From the NCBI RefSeq assembly GCF_946478835.1, contig NZ_CAMLDV010000106.1:1-12330 (forward strand): a DNA stretch of 12,330 bases. Reading direction: 5' to 3'. The DNA comes from an uncultured Bdellovibrio sp. (GTDB lineage: Bacteria; Bdellovibrionota; Bdellovibrionia; Bdellovibrionales; Bdellovibrionaceae). Position numbers and translations under genes: made by a program. Numbering within the stretch: the stretch's first letter is position 1; each line of letters opens with the position of its first letter. Positions 1-6,513 of this stretch are shown piece by piece. The notes under the pieces were generated by a model that saw only the letters and a program-made list of their open reading frames with translations, was not told the DNA's origin and did no database searches.

Positions 1-33
1 CACACGTGGAATTTCACGAATAAGACGGAAATA

Positions 34-61
34 AAAAAGGCCCCCTCTCGGGAGCCTTTCT
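34..61 (-). terminator. Intrinsic terminator of the protease gene
   Basis: On the minus strand a hairpin follows the protease stop codon by about 13 nt. The 5' and 3' arms lie at 54-59 and 36-41 (AAAGGC/GCCTTT), with a further CCC/GGG pairing inside, one C-A mismatch and a 4-nt loop (46-49). It is followed by a T-rich run (complement of the A-run at 33-38). Position and shape fit a Rho-independent terminator for the leftward gene. The first 30 bases of the window hold nothing I can identify. Confidence 0.85.
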
Positions 62-72
62 CATTTTTCTGC

Positions 73-1626
73 TTAGTTAGATTTGCAGAATGGAAGATCT
101 GGTTGGATCTGGCAGATGATTTGGCAGATCGCTGGATCACCAAGTGGGCAGTCGCCTGGCTCACCTGGGTTGCCTGGATCTTGTCCTGGAGGTTGACCAG
201 GATTGGGTGGTTGGTTGCCACCTGATTTAGCGCCAACATTGATGTTCAATGAAGAAGCTGTTTTTCCGTCAGCGTCAGTCACAGTCACAGTTGTTGTACC
301 GTTACCAGCCGCAGTCAAAGTACCGTTGTTGTCGATAGAAGCAACTGAAGTGTTGCTAGAAGCGAACTTGAACGGAGCTTTACCGTGAAGAACAGAGAAT
401 GCCAAAGTTGAAGATGGTTGGATTGTTGCTGCAGCAGGAACAAGAACCATTTTCTTAGCGATAACAGCGTCAACAGCTTCGAAAGCGTCAACACGGCAGT
501 TACATGCAGTTTCGATAGAAACTTTAGCACCCGTCGTTTGAAGGATCGCACGAACCTGAGCACCAGTAAGTGAAGGATCTTGAGCTTTCATCAAAGCTAC
601 AAGGCCTGACACAAGCGGAGTTGCCATTGAAGTACCAGAAAGGTTTCCGTACTTATTGTTTGGCAATGTGCTCATGATGTTTTCACCAGGAGAAGCTACG
701 TGAACTGTTGCAGTTCCGTAGTTTGACCAAGATGGTTTTGCATCAGAAGGACCTGAAGCCGCAACTGTGATTGAGTTAGGGTATCCGTTGTTTGCTGGAT
801 ACATTTCAGTTTTATCGTTGTTTTTACCATCGTTCGCAGCAGCCGCGATGAAGATAACACCTTTATCGTCAGCACGTTTGATCGCCTCAAGAAGAGGAGC
901 CGCTGTAGAGCGAGGAACCGCCGCACCCCAAGATGCAGAGATGATTTGCGCGCCTTTTTCAACTGCGTAATCAATTGCTTTGATCGCGTTGTTAAGATCA
1001 CCAGAACCGTCTTCACCCAAGAAGCGAAGTGGCATGATAGAAACTTCAGGAGACAAACCAACAGTACCACCGTCAACCAAACCAGTCGCACCTACTGCAC
1101 CCGCGCAGTGAGTACCGTGACCTGGATTTTGGAAACCAGTTTTATCCATTGGATCTGCATCGTTTTCTTTGAAGTCATAACCTTGGATCATGTTTGGAGC
1201 CAAAGATGGGTGTTTGTAGTCAACACCAGTATCGATAACAGCGACGATAACGTTACGGCTCCCCTTATTGCCGGCACGTTGCCAAGCTTTTTCAGCTTGA
1301 ACTTTTGCAATCGCCCATTGCTCTTTCAAAGCCGCCGCGTCCACAGGAGCTGTGAAAGCTTTGATTTTGAAGTTTGGAACAACGTACTCAACGCCTGGTT
1401 GAGAAAGAAGAGACGCCAAAGCTTGCGCTTCGTGAGACTTCTGGATGTTCACTTTTACAAGGCTAGCAGTTGCGTTGTGATCCATCATTTGGATCGTTGC
1501 AACTTTAGACATTGATACCGTGTTAAGCATGTTGAGAGCGCTTGTGTTGGCATATTTCACTAGATATTCGCCTGCGAATGCCTGTGAACCGAACAACAAT
1601 GCACCTAATAATAATGCACGTTTCAT
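73..1626 (-). CDS. Exported subtilisin-family (S8) serine protease with Ig-like domain and Cys-rich tail
   Basis: This is a secreted endopeptidase of the subtilase family. Residues 1-18 form a signal peptide ending QAFA. Residues 19 to about 95 look like an inhibitory prodomain. The catalytic domain (about 105-390) has the full triad: Asp132 in VIDTG, His170 in GHGTHCAG and Ser333 in GTSMATP, with oxyanion Asn265 in AAAANDG. Residues 391-466 resemble a bacterial Ig-like (BIG2) domain, with the typical SVASIDNNGTLTAAGNGT pattern. A Pro/Gly-rich linker (468-492) then leads to a short tail with four cysteines (493, 501, 505, 514). The ATG start is backed by a strong ribosome site (GGAGGGGG) 7 nt upstream. 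The gene stands alone, divergent from uppP, and has its own terminator. Nothing essential is missing, so it should be active after prodomain removal. Substrate is unknown; exported proteases are abundant in predatory bacteria, so nutrition or prey degradation is possible. Confidence 0.95.
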   Translation of the reverse strand: MKRALLLGALLFGSQAFAGEYLVKYANTSALNMLNTVSMSKVATIQMMDHNATASLVKVNIQKSHEAQALASLLSQPGVEYVVPNFKIKAFTAPVDAAALKEQWAIAKVQAEKAWQRAGNKGSRNVIVAVIDTGVDYKHPSLAPNMIQGYDFKENDADPMDKTGFQNPGHGTHCAGAVGATGLVDGGTVGLSPEVSIMPLRFLGEDGSGDLNNAIKAIDYAVEKGAQIISASWGAAVPRSTAAPLLEAIKRADDKGVIFIAAAANDGKNNDKTEMYPANNGYPNSITVAASGPSDAKPSWSNYGTATVHVASPGENIMSTLPNNKYGNLSGTSMATPLVSGLVALMKAQDPSLTGAQVRAILQTTGAKVSIETACNCRVDAFEAVDAVIAKKMVLVPAAATIQPSSTLAFSVLHGKAPFKFASSNTSVASIDNNGTLTAAGNGTTTVTVTDADGKTASSLNINVGAKSGGNQPPNPGQPPGQDPGNPGEPGDCPLGDPAICQIICQIQPDLPFCKSN

Positions 1627-1633
1627 ATTAATA

Positions 1634-1641
1634 CCCCCTCC
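1634..1641 (-). promoter_or_regulatory. Strong ribosome binding site of the protease gene
   Basis: The minus strand reads GGAGGGGG here, 7 nt before the ATG at 1626. It fixes the start in front of a clear signal peptide. Confidence 0.85.
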
Positions 1642-1676
1642 GTGGTGAAAAAATCATATTCAGATTTGATCCACAA

Positions 1677-1707
1677 AGAATAGGAAAATCTTAAATAAAT
1701 CTTAAAT
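1677..1707 (-). promoter_or_regulatory. Possible protease promoter overlapping an 11-bp phased direct repeat
   Basis: On the minus strand TTAAGA (1700-1705) and TATTCT (1677-1682) are 17 nt apart, each matching 4 of 6 bases of the sigma-70 consensus. The octamer TCTTAAAT occurs twice on the plus strand, at 1689-1696 and 1700-1707. Its starts are exactly 11 bp apart, about one helical turn, and it overlaps the candidate -35. Such phasing is typical of sites for OmpR/PhoB-type regulators. Both the promoter and the operator reading are inference from pattern only. Confidence 0.35.
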
Positions 1708-1787
1708 TTTTTGACACATTCCATCGAATATTGAACCCACTTGCGAACTTTTCAAGAATGATGTCCGCTGATTTTCAACATCCAAAT

Positions 1788-1792
1788 GAGGA
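1788..1792 (+). promoter_or_regulatory. Ribosome binding site deciding the uppP start
   Basis: GAGGA lies 7 nt before the ATG at 1800. No comparable site precedes the in-frame TTG at 1731, so this site argues for the shorter protein. Confidence 0.75.
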
Positions 1793-1799
1793 ACATCAT

Positions 1800-2591
1800 A
1801 TGAGTCATCTGCACGCGATCATCTTGGGAATTATCGAAGGCATCACGGAATTTCTACCGATCTCATCAACGGGTCACATGGTGATTGCCAGCTCCATGAT
1901 GGGCATTGAAGAGAGTGCTTTCACAAAGGCCTTTGAAGTTATCATCCAATTCGGCGCAATCATGTCAGTACTTGTTCTTTACTGGAGACGTTTTCTTCCT
2001 AACTGGAGCTTCTATAAAAAACTTTTCGTGGCATTTCTCCCGACAGCCGTCATTGGTTTTATCGTTAAAGATGTTGTCGATCATCTTTTAGGAAGCGTGC
2101 AAATCGTCGCATGGGCCTTAATTCTGGGCGGCGTCATTTTAGTGTGGTCCGACAAAATCTTCGCACATCTGACATCGATGGGACGCAAGACAAGTGACCT
2201 ATCATATATAGATGCCGTGAAGCTGGGACTCTTTCAATCCATCGCGATGATCCCGGGTGTGTCCAGATCTGGAGCGACGATCATGGGCGGGTTGACACTT
2301 GGCATGAATAAAAAAGAAGCAGCGGAGTTTTCATTTTTTTTAGCGGTCCCAACAATGGCCGCAGCCACAGGATATAAATTGTTAAAAATCTACAAGACAA
2401 TTGAACCTGCCCAGATCAGCACTTTAGCGATCGGCTGCTTCGTGGCCTTCATTGTCGCGATGCTTGCGATCAAATTTTTTATCGGTATAGTGACTCGCTA
2501 CGGATTTAGAGGCTTCGGTTACTACCGTATCGCCTTGGGAATCGTGATCTTGATCATGATCTACTCCGGCAAAAATCTTCAAATGATGTAA
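1800..2591 (+). CDS. uppP: Undecaprenyl-diphosphatase UppP (BacA)
   Basis: This integral membrane enzyme removes a phosphate from undecaprenyl pyrophosphate, regenerating the lipid carrier for peptidoglycan and other envelope polymers. Loss or overexpression of the family affects bacitracin sensitivity. With the chosen start the protein has 263 residues, normal for the family. Signature 1 (residues 13-26, EGITEFLPISSTGH) keeps both glutamates (13, 17), the serines and His26. Signature 2 (151-160, IPGVSRSGAT) keeps Arg156. Several hydrophobic helices follow, the last at about 243-256. The ATG at 1800 is preferred: it has GAGGA 7 nt upstream, and the N-terminus MSHLHAIILGIIEG matches the family. 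The frame stays open upstream to a TTG at 1731, but those 23 residues are polar and unlike UppP. It is followed by the MscS gene after 24 nt, probably in the same operon. Confidence 0.95.
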   Translation: MSHLHAIILGIIEGITEFLPISSTGHMVIASSMMGIEESAFTKAFEVIIQFGAIMSVLVLYWRRFLPNWSFYKKLFVAFLPTAVIGFIVKDVVDHLLGSVQIVAWALILGGVILVWSDKIFAHLTSMGRKTSDLSYIDAVKLGLFQSIAMIPGVSRSGATIMGGLTLGMNKKEAAEFSFFLAVPTMAAATGYKLLKIYKTIEPAQISTLAIGCFVAFIVAMLAIKFFIGIVTRYGFRGFGYYRIALGIVILIMIYSGKNLQMM

Positions 2592-2615
2592 CTTGCAACA
2601 ATAGAGAAGCTATAA

Positions 2616-3764
2616 ATGGAAAAATATATTTTTGAAGAGTCGTCCTTTTTTTCAGCTGAAATCGCAAATCTTTTAAAGACGACTTATTTTGTGATGCCGA
2701 ACTGGAAATGGTGTGTGCTTGCAATCGCTATCACTTTGGGAATCGTTCTTCGTCCTATTATTCAGTTCGTTCTTAAAGAAATTAAAAAGCACAATCCCTT
2801 CACAAAAAAATTCCCAACTAGTTTTTCTGCGCACTTTTTAAATCTGAAAGTTGAGCGCCCTATTGCTTGGATCTTGGTGATCTTTTTTTGGTTTGCCACA
2901 GGCGATGCGATTGGGCTTACAGGCAAGTTTGAAATTTACTACAACCATTTCTTGCGCGGCCTTTTAGCTCTTTATGCGATCCGTTTGGTTTACTACGCTG
3001 TAGATGCTGGCGGAAATGTTCTTAAAGAGATGGCCGCTAAAACAGAAAGCACTTACGACGATCAGCTTGTGCCTTTTGCGACAAAATCCATGAAGGTGTT
3101 GGTTGTCGTTTTAGGTATCCTAATTGCCTTGCAAAGTTTTGGTCTGAATGTGATGTCCATCCTTGCCGGTCTGGGACTGGGAGGTTTGGCCCTCGCTTTG
3201 GCAGCGCAAGACACAGCGGCGAATCTTTTTGGTTCGATCACGATCTTATTCGATCATCCTTTTAAAGTGGGCGATTGGGTAAAAATCAAAGACATGGAAG
3301 GCACTGTAGAAGATATTGGCTTTCGTTCAACACGCATTCGCACGTTTTATAATTCTGTGATCACAATTCCCAATGCGATGATGGCAAAAGAAACCATCGA
3401 CAATATGGGAATCCGCCCTGCCCGTCGCATTCGTCAGATTTTGGGTTTAACTTACGAAACTCCTCCAGAAAAAATTGAACAGTTCTGTGAGCAGGTCCGT
3501 TACCTCATCACCAAACACCCGAAAGTAAATCCGGAAACTGTGACGGTCCGCTTTAACAACTACAACGCTTCTTCTTTAGATGTGTTGGTGAATTTCCATT
3601 TGGAAGTTTTCACTGGAGCTGAGGAGCTTGAACATCAACAGGCAATTTTCATAGAGATCCTCAAAATTGCAGCGGGATTGAAAGTAGACTTCGCATATCC
3701 GACACAAACAGTTTACTACAAAGGTACTGACGAAGTTCCAGCACTTCCACTCGGTCAGACCTAA
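2616..3764 (+). CDS. MscS-family small-conductance mechanosensitive channel
   Basis: This is an inner-membrane channel of the MscS family, which opens under membrane tension and releases solutes during hypo-osmotic shock. Hydrophobic segments are visible at about 31-52, 82-98, 112-129, 158-177 and 180-205. That makes five helices, against three in E. coli MscS. The pore-lining helix is Gly/Ala-rich (183-197, LAGLGLGGLALALAA) and runs into AAQDTAANLFG, the usual kink region. The beta domain follows with HPFKVGDWVKI (214-224) and EGTVEDIGFRSTRIRT (228-243), then ITIPNAMMA (249-257). Residues 265-368 form the cytoplasmic vestibule part. The length, 382 residues, is in the usual range for the longer members. 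It lies 24 nt after uppP with a modest AGAGAAG ribosome site. The two genes may share a promoter, and the next gene starts 12 nt after its stop. Confidence 0.93.
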   Translation: MEKYIFEESSFFSAEIANLLKTTYFVMPNWKWCVLAIAITLGIVLRPIIQFVLKEIKKHNPFTKKFPTSFSAHFLNLKVERPIAWILVIFFWFATGDAIGLTGKFEIYYNHFLRGLLALYAIRLVYYAVDAGGNVLKEMAAKTESTYDDQLVPFATKSMKVLVVVLGILIALQSFGLNVMSILAGLGLGGLALALAAQDTAANLFGSITILFDHPFKVGDWVKIKDMEGTVEDIGFRSTRIRTFYNSVITIPNAMMAKETIDNMGIRPARRIRQILGLTYETPPEKIEQFCEQVRYLITKHPKVNPETVTVRFNNYNASSLDVLVNFHLEVFTGAEELEHQQAIFIEILKIAAGLKVDFAYPTQTVYYKGTDEVPALPLGQT

Positions 3765-3776
3765 GGCAGTGCGTCG

Positions 3777-5168
3777 ATGCGGAGGGATATGCGCCTCCGC
3801 TTTATTGGTGTTACCTTAACGCCTATGCAACCAAAAGATATTCTTCATAGTCCGCATCTTAAAGCGGCTCGCCACAAAGTTTTTTTCAATCTTCCATTTT
3901 GGATTTCTGCCGGAGTCGCTGCCGCCATAGCCGTTGGTTACAACATCATTTTTAAAATATGTGAAGAGTGGGCGTTGTCGCACTCGAAAGATTCTATTTT
4001 ATTAGTCACGGCACCTCTTGCTCTTTTAGCTTCTTTTTTAATTGGATATTTCTTTTCTAAAGAGGCGATCGGGAGCGGTATTCCGCAAGTCATTGCGGCA
4101 GTCGAACTTTCCAATGAGAACCATCCCTTTTTGAAAAAGCTTTTAAGTATTCCGATGTTGATCACAAAGATTCTTGGTTCTTGTATTTGCGTTCTCGGCG
4201 GCGGGGTCTCAGGACGCGAAGGTCCGACGTTGCAAGTTTCAACTTCTGTATTTTATCAGATTTCGCGTTTCTGGCCGAAGAGATTTCCAAAACCTCAACT
4301 GCCGGCCATGATTCTTGCTGGTGGTGCTGCGGGTCTCGCGTCAGCCTTTAATACGCCCTTAGGCGGAATTGTTTTTGCCATTGAAGAACTTTCGAAAACA
4401 CATATCAGCGTAGTGCGCACGGCTGTTTTTCAAGCGGTCATTATCGCCGGTATTTTGGCGCAGCTTTTTTTGGGAAATTATCTTTACCTCGGAAACACCA
4501 GCTTCGGCCAGTTTCCTGCTTACGTTCTTTATCAAACCATTGTTATTGCCGCCATTGTTGGGATGAGTAGTGGCTTGTTTGCAGAAAGTCTTTATCGCAT
4601 CACAAAGTGGAGAGCTTCGCAGTCATTTTGGATTAAAGTAGCAATGACCTTGATGTGCGGAGGTCTTTTAAGTCTTACGATCTATCTTTGCGGTCCAAGC
4701 ACGGTCGGTGCCGGAAAATCCGTGATGATTGAACTTCTTAAAAATCCGCATGAACCCGCAAGTCCGCTTCTGCCGATTTCTCGAATTTTTGGAAACTTCT
4801 TTACTTATATCGGTGGCGTTATCGGCGGTGTCTTTGCTCCGGCCCTAGCTAGTGGCGCAGCGATGGGACAGTACTTCAGTCAATTATTTGGCTTTACGAA
4901 TGCCAAACTGATGATCATGGTCGGCATGGTGGCTTTTTTGACAGGCATCACACGCACACCGTTTACTTCGTTCGTTCTGGTTTTAGAGATGAGTGATTCG
5001 CACGAGATTATTTTGTATCTGATGCTTTCCTCAGTTATTGCCAACGTGGCGGCCCGAGTTTTCGCGCCAAAATCTTTCTATGAGCAAGCTGCTCACGATT
5101 TGATTAATAAACAATCTGAAACGCCCGGGACGGTGGAGCATCGTCATGGTACTTCACCAGTTCCATAG
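3777..5168 (+). CDS. ClC-family chloride/proton antiporter
   Basis: This membrane protein of the ClC family should exchange chloride for protons. With this start it has 463 residues. Three selectivity signatures are present: GSGIP with Ser100, GREGPT with the gating glutamate Glu148, and GGVFAP (350-355). Tyr435 in the C-terminal APKSFY stretch matches the central tyrosine of CLC-ec1. The second glutamate of AIEEL (Glu204) corresponds to the internal proton glutamate Glu203 of CLC-ec1, so an antiporter is more likely than a plain channel. No CBS domains follow. The start is uncertain. ATG 3777 has a partial ribosome site (TAAGGCAG) overlapping the mscS stop, giving a 12-nt gap. ATG 3825 (residue 17, MQPKDILHS) would avoid a GC-rich hairpin at 3779-3800 but lacks a ribosome site. 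The 3' end overlaps the opposite-strand methyltransferase gene by 65 bp. Confidence 0.93.
   Translation: MRRDMRLRFIGVTLTPMQPKDILHSPHLKAARHKVFFNLPFWISAGVAAAIAVGYNIIFKICEEWALSHSKDSILLVTAPLALLASFLIGYFFSKEAIGSGIPQVIAAVELSNENHPFLKKLLSIPMLITKILGSCICVLGGGVSGREGPTLQVSTSVFYQISRFWPKRFPKPQLPAMILAGGAAGLASAFNTPLGGIVFAIEELSKTHISVVRTAVFQAVIIAGILAQLFLGNYLYLGNTSFGQFPAYVLYQTIVIAAIVGMSSGLFAESLYRITKWRASQSFWIKVAMTLMCGGLLSLTIYLCGPSTVGAGKSVMIELLKNPHEPASPLLPISRIFGNFFTYIGGVIGGVFAPALASGAAMGQYFSQLFGFTNAKLMIMVGMVAFLTGITRTPFTSFVLVLEMSDSHEIILYLMLSSVIANVAARVFAPKSFYEQAAHDLINKQSETPGTVEHRHGTSPVP
3779..3800 (+). terminator. Terminator-like or attenuator hairpin at the ClC gene start
   Basis: GCGGAGG (3779-3785) and CCTCCGC (3794-3800) form a 7-bp GC-rich stem with an 8-nt loop, followed by TTTATT. 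It lies 15 nt after the mscS stop, where a terminator would be expected. It also overlaps the first codons of the longest ClC frame. It may end part of the uppP-mscS transcription, or it may hamper initiation at ATG 3777. The T-run is short, so termination would be partial at best. Confidence 0.4.
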
Positions 5169-5847
5169 GCGGAATTACGATATTTTCTTTTTCTTTCGTG
5201 ATTTTCATGACTCCATAGCGGCCTTCAACTTTAAGGCCGTCAATCGTTGCGAGATAATCAAAAATCGGAAGATGCTTTCCTTCAGAGATTTTAATACTTG
5301 TCGCATAGTGGGTGGCAAAAATATAAAGCTCCCCGTTCACATTCATAAGATCAAAAACTTTCTGAAGCGATGTTGAAAGATCGTGGGTGTAAGAAATCAC
5401 TCCGAAAACATCCGTTACAAGATCGGCTTTTTTCCATGTCGATGTGGGCTGTAATTCAAACGCACCTTCTTTGATCTCAAGCTTTCCATCAAACTTTGGC
5501 GGAGAAAACCAGCGGTCTAATTTAAAAGCCACCGCTGTCGCATGCGGCGCCATTTGAGGACTTGGCAAAGATTTAATATAAGAAATTTGTGCGTTGGCTT
5601 TACCCGCACCGAGGTCAACCCAGTGCTGCTCTGGTGTGAGTTTGATAAGACTGTCTGTGAAATCTTTATGAAGCACGTGACGGTATTCAAGAATATCACG
5701 GTTCGTAACAAATTTATTTTTTTGAACTCGATCCGAAACTTCTGTAGGACGAAACAAGAAGAGCGACGAGCATTGCTCCGCTGCCTGAGCAGGAAATTGT
5801 GAAAGGCTTAAAATCAGAATGGATGCAATCAGCAAAAACTGTTTCAA
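5104..5847 (-). CDS. Signal-peptide-bearing class I SAM-methyltransferase-like protein
   Basis: The protein has 247 residues. Residues 1-22 are a signal peptide (hydrophobic core 4-17, ending PAQA), so it is predicted to leave the cytoplasm. The mature part has a methyltransferase-fold motif I, HWVDLGAGKANAQ (75-87, with Asp78, Gly80 and Gly82). A second segment, ADLVTDVFGVISYTHDLS (141-158), then MNVNGELYIFATH (168-180), resembles the motif II/III region of class I enzymes. The GGGG-like loop is shorter than in classical enzymes. The start codon is TTG, supported by GAGGT about 6 nt upstream; no in-frame ATG exists near the N-terminus. Catalysis outside the cytoplasm would lack S-adenosylmethionine, so the fold may be used differently, or the leader may act as a membrane anchor. 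Substrate is unknown. It is convergent with the ClC gene and overlaps it by 65 bp, with no terminator visible between them. Confidence 0.8.
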   Translation of the reverse strand: MKQFLLIASILILSLSQFPAQAAEQCSSLFLFRPTEVSDRVQKNKFVTNRDILEYRHVLHKDFTDSLIKLTPEQHWVDLGAGKANAQISYIKSLPSPQMAPHATAVAFKLDRWFSPPKFDGKLEIKEGAFELQPTSTWKKADLVTDVFGVISYTHDLSTSLQKVFDLMNVNGELYIFATHYATSIKISEGKHLPIFDYLATIDGLKVEGRYGVMKITKEKENIVIPPMELVKYHDDAPPSRAFQIVY

Positions 5848-5853
5848 AATGAG

Positions 5854-5858
5854 ACCTC
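5854..5858 (-). promoter_or_regulatory. Ribosome binding site supporting a TTG start
   Basis: The minus strand reads GAGGT here, 6 nt before the TTG at 5847. It supports the unusual start, which in turn gives a complete signal peptide. Confidence 0.65.
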
Positions 5859-5918
5859 GCTCTTCTTACCTTTTAACGTGCAAGGATGGGACTCAGCCTT
5901 CTCTCACAAAAAGTATCT

Positions 5919-5991
5919 GACAGGTCTCTGTCTGCCTAGGTTGCCTAAATACGGCAAAGGAAAAAGGTACCTGGCACCTAAGTTCGGTGCT
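5919..5991 (+). repeat. Cluster of short inverted repeats in the divergent spacer
   Basis: Three small hairpins lie in 73 bp: GACAG/CTGTC (5919-5923 and 5928-5932, 4-nt loop), TTGCC/GGCAA (5941-5945 and 5953-5957, 7-nt loop) and GCACC/GGTGC (5974-5978 and 5986-5990, 7-nt loop). The imperfect palindrome AGGTACCTGGCACCT (5965-5979) overlaps the third. They sit between the methyltransferase and cupin genes, so they may be operators, part of the cupin leader, or a dispersed palindromic repeat. No known riboswitch family was recognised, and no convincing sigma-70 promoter was found. Confidence 0.4.
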
Positions 5992-6052
5992 AACTCACAG
6001 ATATGACGAGGGCGCTCAAAGGAGTAAAATTTCATCATGAAAGGGGGTCGCC

Positions 6053-6475
6053 ATGGCAACTCAATTGACGCCGGGACAGCCCGAAAAAAGAACTCCCGAA
6101 ACAGGGACAGGAAGTTTTTCTAAAAAAAGTTTTTCAAAAGCAGACGAGGTTCGCGATTTTCCAAAAGGCAAACTGGAGTTAGTGGAAGTCAATGGATCTA
6201 CCGTCGGCCTTATTACCTTACAGCCCGGCTGGCGCTGGTCCACATCTGTAAAACCCATCGCTAAGACTGAAAGCTGTGAGGTTACGCACTTTCAATACAT
6301 GATCTCAGGAACTCTTCACGTGAAAATGAATGATGGAACTGAAGTAGACTTTAAGGGTGGCGAAGTAGCCTTCACGCCGCCGGGACATGATGCCTGGGTT
6401 GTCGGTAACGAGCCCGTTGTCGCTATCGATTTTCAAGGGATGACAAATTATGCCAAAGGACCGCACGAACACTAG
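6053..6475 (+). CDS. Small single-domain cupin protein
   Basis: A 140-residue soluble, cytoplasmic protein (no signal peptide, no membrane segment). The first 30 residues are polar and probably flexible. The cupin beta-barrel covers about 38-130, with PGWRWSTSVKPIA (58-70), a first motif centred on CEVTHFQYMISGTLHVKM (74-91), and GGEVAFTPPGHDAWVVG (101-117) as the second. The His residues at 78 and 110 are possible metal ligands, but the first motif keeps fewer than usual. This subgroup of small cupins is widespread and lacks an agreed reaction; sensing, binding or a small-molecule enzyme role are all possible. The ATG start has AAGGGGG 5 nt upstream. The gene is transcribed alone and ends at a strong bidirectional terminator. 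Confidence 0.88.
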   Translation: MATQLTPGQPEKRTPETGTGSFSKKSFSKADEVRDFPKGKLELVEVNGSTVGLITLQPGWRWSTSVKPIAKTESCEVTHFQYMISGTLHVKMNDGTEVDFKGGEVAFTPPGHDAWVVGNEPVVAIDFQGMTNYAKGPHEH

Positions 6476-6480
6476 AAATA

Positions 6481-6511
6481 AAAAGGGCCAAGTTTCCTTG
6501 GCCCTTTTTTT
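6481..6511. terminator. Bidirectional intrinsic terminator
   Basis: A perfect 12-bp stem, AAAAGGGCCAAG (6481-6492) with CTTGGCCCTTTT (6497-6508), has a 4-nt loop. Rightward it ends in T7 (6505-6511), 5 nt after the cupin stop. Leftward it is followed by a T-rich run (complement of AAATAAAA), shortly after the stop of the coiled-coil gene. It therefore closes both convergent genes. Confidence 0.95.
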
Positions 6512-6513
6512 GA

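Noticed and set aside
946..1515. 189-codon rightward open frame antisense to the protease
   Set aside because: It is a shadow of the protease gene. It lacks a ribosome site and reads as a composition-driven frame rich in Arg, Ser and Cys with no recognisable domain.
1731..1799. TTG start giving UppP 23 extra residues
   Set aside because: The extra residues are polar and unlike UppP N-termini. ATG 1800 has a good ribosome site and gives the normal family length.
3777..5168. ClC protein as a chloride channel lacking the proton glutamate
   Set aside because: A first alignment placed the proton-glutamate position on an Asn. Counting from the gating glutamate shows that it corresponds to the second Glu of AIEEL, which is present.
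6037..6123. Alternative ATG with an AAAGGAG ribosome site before the cupin gene
   Set aside because: It is out of frame with the cupin, has 12-nt spacing and stops after 28 codons of basic, low-information sequence.
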